64,000 nucleotides of DNA from Otis tarda (taxonomy: Eukaryota > Chordata > Aves > Otidiformes > Otididae): NCBI GenBank assembly GCA_026413225.1, contig CM048553.1, positions 97,934,190 through 97,998,189 on the forward strand. Reading direction: 5' to 3'. This document shows, piece after piece, positions 59,901 to 64,000 of this stretch. The notes beneath the pieces were generated by a model. That model did not search any database, was not told the DNA's origin, and saw only the letters and a list, made by a program, of their open reading frames with translations. A program made the translations under genes and the position numbers. Positions within the stretch are counted from its first letter, which is position 1, and each line of letters begins with the position of its first letter.

Positions 59901-61701
59901 ACAGAGAAGGATCTGATTGTTTAAGAAAACTGTCCACAACACAACTATAGATTTTAACTATTTTAAAGTAACAGATAACATTTTGCAGCAGTCTTTTTTA
60001 CAGTTGGCCTCTACATACAATCTTAAAGAAGGCAGGGAGGGAGGGGGTTGAAGGAAGAAGGTGCCAGCTACTTACCTGCAATTCTACGCTATCTATCATA
60101 GGATTGTCTAACACTTGTGAAGAAGCTTTGATAAGAATGACAGCATTTTAACCAGATTTTTCTTACTTCACCACATTATTAGGAAAACAAGGCATATTCT
60201 GGCTTTAAGGCAGAATAGTAAGATGAGCCAACAGAAGTTAGTAGGATTTAACAGAATTTACCATTCAGTTTTCTTTTATTGAGAATTTAATGTCAACTTA
60301 TATTTATCTAAAATGAGAAGCAAAAGAGTAATATAGTTAGTCTAAAACTGTAACAGCATTCACTTATTTGCAACTCAGGGGAACACATTATTACTTTAGC
60401 TCTCTATTTCCTGCACAGTCACAGAAAATACAAAAGCTCTATAGGCAAGGTCAACAAGTACCACACAATTGCACCACTATTTTGATGCACTTGCACAGCA
60501 ACAAGTTTGTTTCAGAAAAATAATTTTAAAGTATTCATTTTAAAGTCACCTTGGGAACCTAATATCTCTTGCTGATTTTACAGGAAGAAAACAAGAGTCT
60601 TCCTACAAGGTATTAAAAACTTTTCATATACTTGCCTAAGAACATAAGTTTTAAATTTAAAGTGTTTTTCATTTTTAGTAATATTTTAAAATAAGATACA
60701 AATAATAAATATGTTTAAAACCAAGTGTTGGATTATATTTAATATAAATACATATTCCTTCTTAGGAAAAATTAAAAAGAACATCTATAATTGCATATAT
60801 ATTTTTCTCTGAGCTTATGAACATAACATAGCATTCCTTCAAAACATTAAGTTTCAAGTAAAGTTGTTTGTGTGTGTTTTCCTGTGAGTACTGTAACACT
60901 ATAAAGCTCCCACCCAGTTAAGCGATAAACACCTGACAAACAAGCCATAACAACGTTCCTGGTTGATCTGGATTCCCAGGAACACAAAATAAACAATCTC
61001 ACCTCTTGGGCATTCTGGTTTTTCCATTTAGAATACAGGTAACTTCCTCTTTCTGATTCCTTCAGGGAAGTATGAGATTCATTTGCTTTGCTGTTAGCAA
61101 GCCAGCTTGCATTGCTGCCACCGGTGACATTAACAGCATTAGAGCTGGTCAGACCTAAACGAGCAACCAGCTTGACTTCTGCAGGTTGCACATTCTGTAG
61201 TTCATCTGCAGGAGCAGTGATGATAGATGCTGTTATTCCATTAACAGCGTTCTTGGTGTGTATGAAGTTCTGCTGACGTTCTACATGCTCTGCTTTATGA
61301 GGTTCCTTTGAGTGACTGTTCCTGTGGTCTTTGTCAGCATCAGATTCATGGTTTGGACAAACAGTCTTCTCGGAGCTTTTACTCAACGAAACACGATTAT
61401 GATGAACGTGATGATCATGGTCTACTTTAACCCTTTTCATTTTATCTATACCTATGTTCTGGAGCAGTTTTCTAAACCCTTCAATCGATAGAGAGTTGTT
61501 TTCTCCATAGCGATGAAAAACTTCTTGAAGGTGAAACTTCTGTATTAATCCTGCCACGTCAATATTAATGGCAGTTGCCTTTTCTGGAAAAGTTCTCTCT
61601 GGTGTATGCACAACAGTAGCTGCTTCCACTCCATGATGATAACTTTCACACAGTAGTATGGAAAATGATACCAGGAAAGTGACTGATACTGTACTCTCCA
61701 T
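44781..61701 (-). CDS. SLC39A6: Zinc transporter ZIP6 (SLC39A6, LIV-1), complete CDS
   Basis: ZIP6 is a LIV-1-subfamily zinc importer of the plasma membrane and secretory pathway, linked to cell migration and the oocyte-to-egg transition. Coding exons in order: 61701-61003, 59311-59131, 58840-58671, 57403-57191, 55567-55498, 54224-53847, 48031-47951, 45921-45731 and 44933-44781. They total 2136 nt, i.e. 711 residues (human 755). Visible parts are a signal peptide ([20 protein letters not shown]), the ectodomain motif [20 protein letters not shown], the CPALINQID motif, TM1-TM3, a very His-rich loop ([19 protein letters not shown]), TM4 with HNFSDG, TM5 with the LIV-1 signature CHELPHELG, and TM6-TM8 ending [10 protein letters not shown]. 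All phases agree and no disabling change is seen. The ectodomain His repeat is much shorter than in human. It could be the SLC39A6 orthologue or a lineage-specific paralogue; the introns exclude a retrocopy. Confidence 0.95.
45731..45921 (-). CDS. SLC39A6: SLC39A6 exon (TM5 end to TM7)
   Basis: This exon is 191 nt with acceptor ctattgcag and donor ATG|gtaagt. It encodes [40 protein letters not shown] and [19 protein letters not shown], nearly identical to human ZIP6. Confidence 0.96.
47951..48031 (-). CDS. SLC39A6: SLC39A6 exon with HELPHE zinc-site motif
   Basis: This exon is 81 nt with acceptor cttcatag and donor CTAG|gtgaga. It encodes [20 protein letters not shown] and ELPHEL, i.e. TM5 with the HEXPHEXGD metal site of the LIV-1 subfamily; the final Gly codon is split. 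Confidence 0.96.
48830..50690 (+). mobile_element. Old CR1 LINE relic, internally deleted
   Basis: This degraded CR1 copy lies in the SLC39A6 intron between the HNFSDG and HELPHE exons, opposite in strand to the gene. Recognisable parts in order: the ORF1 esterase-type motif [15 protein letters not shown] (49440-49490), the ORF2 endonuclease C-terminus ([29 protein letters not shown], 49890-50010), [20 protein letters not shown] (about 50105-50165), [10 protein letters not shown] before the RT (about 50460), a SVF(T)D-like segment (about 50590), and the CR1 3' UTR landmark gactagatggcctctagagg (50638). The end of ORF1, most of the endonuclease and all of the RT are missing, with stops and frameshifts throughout. 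The left edge is uncertain and may reach 48600. Confidence 0.82.
50700..53846. other. SLC39A6: SLC39A6 intron, remaining part
   Basis: AT-rich intron between the CR1 relic and the His-rich exon. It holds only short simple-sequence runs (for example TA repeats at 51480-51490). I see no exon. Confidence 0.6.
53847..54224 (-). CDS. SLC39A6: SLC39A6 exon: His-rich loop and TM4
   Basis: This exon is 378 nt with acceptor gtaacag and donor ATAG|gtaagt. It encodes [59 protein letters not shown], the His cluster [36 protein letters not shown] and TM4 with [15 protein letters not shown]. The loop between TM3 and TM4 is cytosolic in the family and is thought to sense or buffer zinc. Confidence 0.96.
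55498..55567 (-). CDS. SLC39A6: SLC39A6 small acidic/lysine exon
   Basis: This exon is 70 nt with donor GATC|gtaagt and a purine-rich acceptor (tttaaag followed by eight coding A). It encodes [20 protein letters not shown] and MDD plus a split Arg. It is shorter than human (NQKKPENDDDVEIKKQLSKY...), and the A8 run lies directly at the splice site. Confidence 0.85.
57191..57403 (-). CDS. SLC39A6: SLC39A6 exon: HX cluster and TM3
   Basis: This exon is 213 nt (71 codons), phase 0/0, with acceptor ctccccgtag and donor AAG|gtagag. It encodes [36 protein letters not shown] and [26 protein letters not shown]3 and the flanking residues match human closely; the His-rich start is shorter. Confidence 0.95.
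58671..58840 (-). CDS. SLC39A6: SLC39A6 exon: TM1 and TM2
   Basis: This exon is 170 nt with acceptor cctaaccag and donor CAC|gtaagt. It encodes [40 protein letters not shown] and [16 protein letters not shown], nearly identical to human ZIP6. Confidence 0.96.
58850..58872. repeat. Poly-A tract beside SLC39A6 exon
   Basis: About 20 A on the plus strand, read as T on the gene strand, form the pyrimidine tract before the TM1 exon acceptor. Confidence 0.85.
59131..59311 (-). CDS. SLC39A6: SLC39A6 exon: CPALINQID ectodomain motif
   Basis: This exon is 181 nt with acceptor tttctacag and donor AATAG|gtaggt. It encodes [40 protein letters not shown] and [13 protein letters not shown]. It holds the Cys-Pro-Ala-Leu motif of the LIV-1/prion-like ectodomain. 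Confidence 0.95.
61003..61701 (-). CDS. SLC39A6: SLC39A6 first coding exon: signal peptide and N-terminal ectodomain
   Basis: The exon encodes 233 codons from ATG (ACAATGG, A at -3) to CAAGAG|gtgaga. A hydrophobic signal peptide is followed by VDVAGL-like sequence, [48 protein letters not shown], and a polar, fast-evolving stretch with several N-x-S/T sites (for example NVTGGSNAS). The long His-Asp repeat of human ZIP6 is reduced here to a few His. Confidence 0.95.
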
Positions 61702-63036
61702 TGTAATTTCTTTTTAGCAGTTAAAAAGTGTAGGGAAAAAAAAAAGAAAATTAAATTTCAGTAGTTTGCATAAAACTGGCCATGTTTTCCTCTGCAACAG
61801 ATGTTTATAATTTGCTTAAACAAAAGAAACCCACAACAAACTCTGCTCAAAGTATCAATGCAGTGAGAGAAGAGCCATTTCAATTTCTCAAACATTCAGC
61901 ATTTTTCCCAGATGCATGGCCTCAGGCAACAGCAGATGAAGCTGCATATCATGGTGAGGTCACTGGCTGTAAATATCCCTCCAAGCATAAGCTTACCTTT
62001 GTTTAGCTTGGCCTGAGTCAAGCCAACACAAGCTAAAACGATGAGAGCATCCTCAAGCATCCTCAGCACCAACTGAGTTCTAGGGTAGTCTTTTCTTGTG
62101 CTTAAGAGGTTTGTAATTTCACTCTTAGAAAGGAATAAGTATTATAAAATATATGTTCCTGTTTAAACAATCAAAATTCCAAATCTTCCATTGCTGGGTT
62201 TCCCAGAGCTCTGGGCAAGCCAGCAAGACAAGCTTTTCAGCACAAAAAAAAATCCCCATTTTTTTATGCTGTCACATTCTATCTGTGTTTTAGCACTGCC
62301 ATCGTATAGCTCCTTTGATTAGGAAGGCAGCCCTTCACAAAAGCGTGAACTTTTGTGCATTTTATTCAGTAAAAACTCCAGCAAGGTGACCAGTTAACTG
62401 ATACGTAAGGACGATGCCAGAGCATTGCCTCGGCCCTTTTTCAGGGAGGCACGAAGAACATAACGTAAGGCAAAGAACTTTACGGTTTTCAGCAGGACGA
62501 TGACCAGCCTATAGACCCCACCACCACCACCGCCGGGACCCGCAGCAGCATGAGCGCCGGCGGTCCCCGTTGCAAATCGCGCCGGTGGGAGGCGGCGCCC
62601 CTCCCCACAGACCCGCACTCCTCAAAGGGCCCGGCCCGCTGCCCCCGCCGAGCACAGGGCGAGAGGGGCGGCCCCGGTCCCGGCGCTTTCCGGGCCGCGT
62701 GTGCCCGCTGTCCCCTTCGGCAGCCAGCACACGCCGGGGAGCGGGGACCTGCGCGGCATCGGAGCGATGCAGCGGCCCTCCCGGCTCGGCTCGGCTAGTC
62801 CCCGTCTCACCCGGCGGGGGCTCCGGCACCTCGGCTCGGCTCGGCTCGGCTAGTCCCCGTCTCACCCGGCGGGGGCTCCGGCACCTCGGCTCGGCTCGGC
62901 TAGTCCCCGTCTCACCCGGCGGGGGCTCCGGCACCTCGGCTCGGCCCACCCCGCCGCCACCGGCCCCAGCCCAACCGCCAGACACGCACAAGCACGCGCC
63001 CCGCACGCAGCCTGCCGGCCGCCGCGAAAAGAGATT
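61702..63036 (-). other. SLC39A6: SLC39A6 5' intron (inferred)
   Basis: If the non-coding exon at about 63039 is right, this is the first intron. The left two thirds are AT-rich; the right part is GC-rich and contains the minisatellite. The acceptor just before the ATG is not certain (ctgctaaaaag is a candidate). Confidence 0.45.
62783..62945. repeat. GC-rich minisatellite, 50-55 bp unit, about 3 copies
   Basis: Units begin tagtccccgtctcacccggc at 62796, 62851 and 62901, and each ends in two to four ctcgg/tcggc pentamers. The first interval is 55 bp and the second 50 bp, differing by one tcggc pentamer. The last copy decays near 62945. Confidence 0.92.
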
Positions 63037-63150
63037 ACCTACCCCGCCGCCACCGCGCGCGCGCGCGGGCCAACGGCTCCCCGCCCCCTTCCTTTCCTCT
63101 TCCGGTTACGGCGGCCGTCACGCGCCGCCCCGGCGGCCAACGGGGAGGCG
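63037..63150 (-). other. SLC39A6: Probable non-coding exon 1 of SLC39A6
   Basis: On the minus strand the sequence GGCGGCGGGGTAG|GTAATC gives a plausible donor at 63039/63038 inside the CpG island, as expected for a 5' UTR exon spliced to the exon holding the ATG at 61701. The transcription start is not visible; the right edge is a guess. Confidence 0.4.
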
Positions 63151-63450
63151 CGGCGGGGTGTCGCGTGGCGTCGTGTCGCGTGGCGGCTTCGACGCCGGTT
63201 GAGGGCGGGCCTCGTCCCGTCCGCCGCCCCTGGCAGCGCGGGTGCTCCGCGGGAGGGGGCGGCGGGCGCTGCTCCGGGGTCCCCCGGGGGTCGGTGGAGG
63301 CTGCGGGACCCAGCTGGGCCCAGGCCCCGCCAGCCTCTCTGTGCCCAGAAAGCTCGCGAGGGCCCAGGAGCAACCGCGTCGGGTGGGGAAAGGCAAAGCG
63401 GGTGGGAGCGGTAGGGAGGCGGGGACTCGGGAAGGAGGGCTGCTTGCCGA

Positions 63451-64000
63451 GGGGCCCCTTATTGCCGAAAACACTGAAATTGGGATTTAATGTCGTTCGG
63501 AAGGTGGTGGTTCACTGGGAGGTGTGAAGGACTCCCAAGAGAGTTAAAATCAACAGTGGATGAGAGTCAGAGCAATACTTCTGTGAAACACCAGGTACTC
63601 TGGGTTTGAAGCTGCCGTTTAGGTGAACACACAGGGTGTCGTAGCATCCCTTAGAGCCTTGGAGAGGAGCTGGCATGAGGACTCCCAGTCTTGAAAAGAG
63701 TACGTGTGTAGGGTGTAGGCAAGTAAGGGCTGGGAATGGACTAACTGGTAGTAAACAAGGGGTGCGGGTAGGCAGCAAGCAACGTTCATTCTTGATGACA
63801 TCCACTGCGGTATTCTGGTGAGTGCTGTTTGGTTGGACCTGTCATCATAATTAATGATGTAGCAGAAGAAAACTGCACGTCATGCGCAAATGAACAAAGA
63901 GACGATAAGAAAGGACTGAAGTCACCTTGGAGAAAGGCTGGAAACTTGCTGAAAATATGTTGCTTTCTTCTGCGTAGGCATATAGTATTTTTCAAGTGCT
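63451..64000. other. Right flank, no recognised gene
   Basis: GC content falls after the CpG island. No reading frame here resembles ELP2 or any other protein I recognise, on either strand. It may be upstream intergenic DNA or the first intron of an unrecognised gene. Confidence 0.5.

Larger units (their letters stand above)
62509..63450. promoter_or_regulatory. SLC39A6: CpG island, SLC39A6 promoter region
   Basis: Dense CpG and high GC over about 0.9 kb at the 5' end of SLC39A6. It includes a (CG)n run at 63053-63067, a minisatellite at 62783-62945 and GC-box-like CCCGCCC motifs. Long open frames across it on both strands are a by-product of the base composition. Confidence 0.85.

Noticed and set aside
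62509-63202. 165- and 210-codon frames across the right CpG island
   Set aside because: Generated by GC-rich sequence and the minisatellite; no recognisable protein, and not ELP2.
63040-64000. ELP2 first exon divergent from SLC39A6
   Set aside because: Expected from the human arrangement, but no frame resembles the ELP2 N-terminus.
1-64000. Endogenous retroviruses, DNA transposons, tRNA or snoRNA genes
   Set aside because: No terminal repeats, gag/pol/env-like frames, transposase motifs or cloverleaf/box patterns were recognised by eye; a Dfam/Rfam search could still find decayed copies.

Overview
The window is vertebrate genomic DNA, almost certainly from a bird: intron-rich genes with GT-AG splice sites, two CpG islands, AT-rich introns, and CR1 LINE copies as the only interspersed repeat family I can recognise. 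No bacterial genes, CRISPR arrays, tRNAs, rRNAs or endogenous retroviruses were recognised.

Layout. (1) 1-35204, plus strand: the 3' four-fifths of CTNNAL1 (alpha-catulin). Seventeen coding exons can be read with matching splice phases; the 5' exons lie to the left of the window. Its introns hold three CR1 copies: 9959-10985 (minus), 21951-22394 (minus) and 33285-34955 (plus, reverse transcriptase almost open). (2) 36405-40126, minus strand: complete ABITRAM (FAM206A/Simiate), six exons, 173 codons, with a CpG-island promoter. It is tail-to-tail with CTNNAL1, as in human 9q31. (3) 44781-63039, minus strand: complete SLC39A6 (ZIP6/LIV-1 zinc transporter), nine coding exons, 711 codons, plus a probable non-coding first exon in a second CpG island that carries a 50-55 bp minisatellite. 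One intron contains an old, internally deleted CR1 copy (about 48830-50690). (4) 63150-64000: GC-rich flank grading into unique DNA with no recognisable gene.

The three genes are not a pathway: CTNNAL1 is a cytoskeletal/Rho-signalling scaffold, ABITRAM an actin-binding neuronal/nuclear-speckle protein, and SLC39A6 a zinc importer. The notable points are the order (ABITRAM next to SLC39A6 joins genes that sit on human chromosomes 9 and 18), two probable GC-AG introns, a CR1 inserted a few bases from one of those GC donors, a CTNNAL1 C-terminus unlike the mammalian one, and the promoter minisatellite. The link of human 9 and 18 genes would fit an avian Z chromosome, but that is inference. I did not find a previously undescribed biological system.
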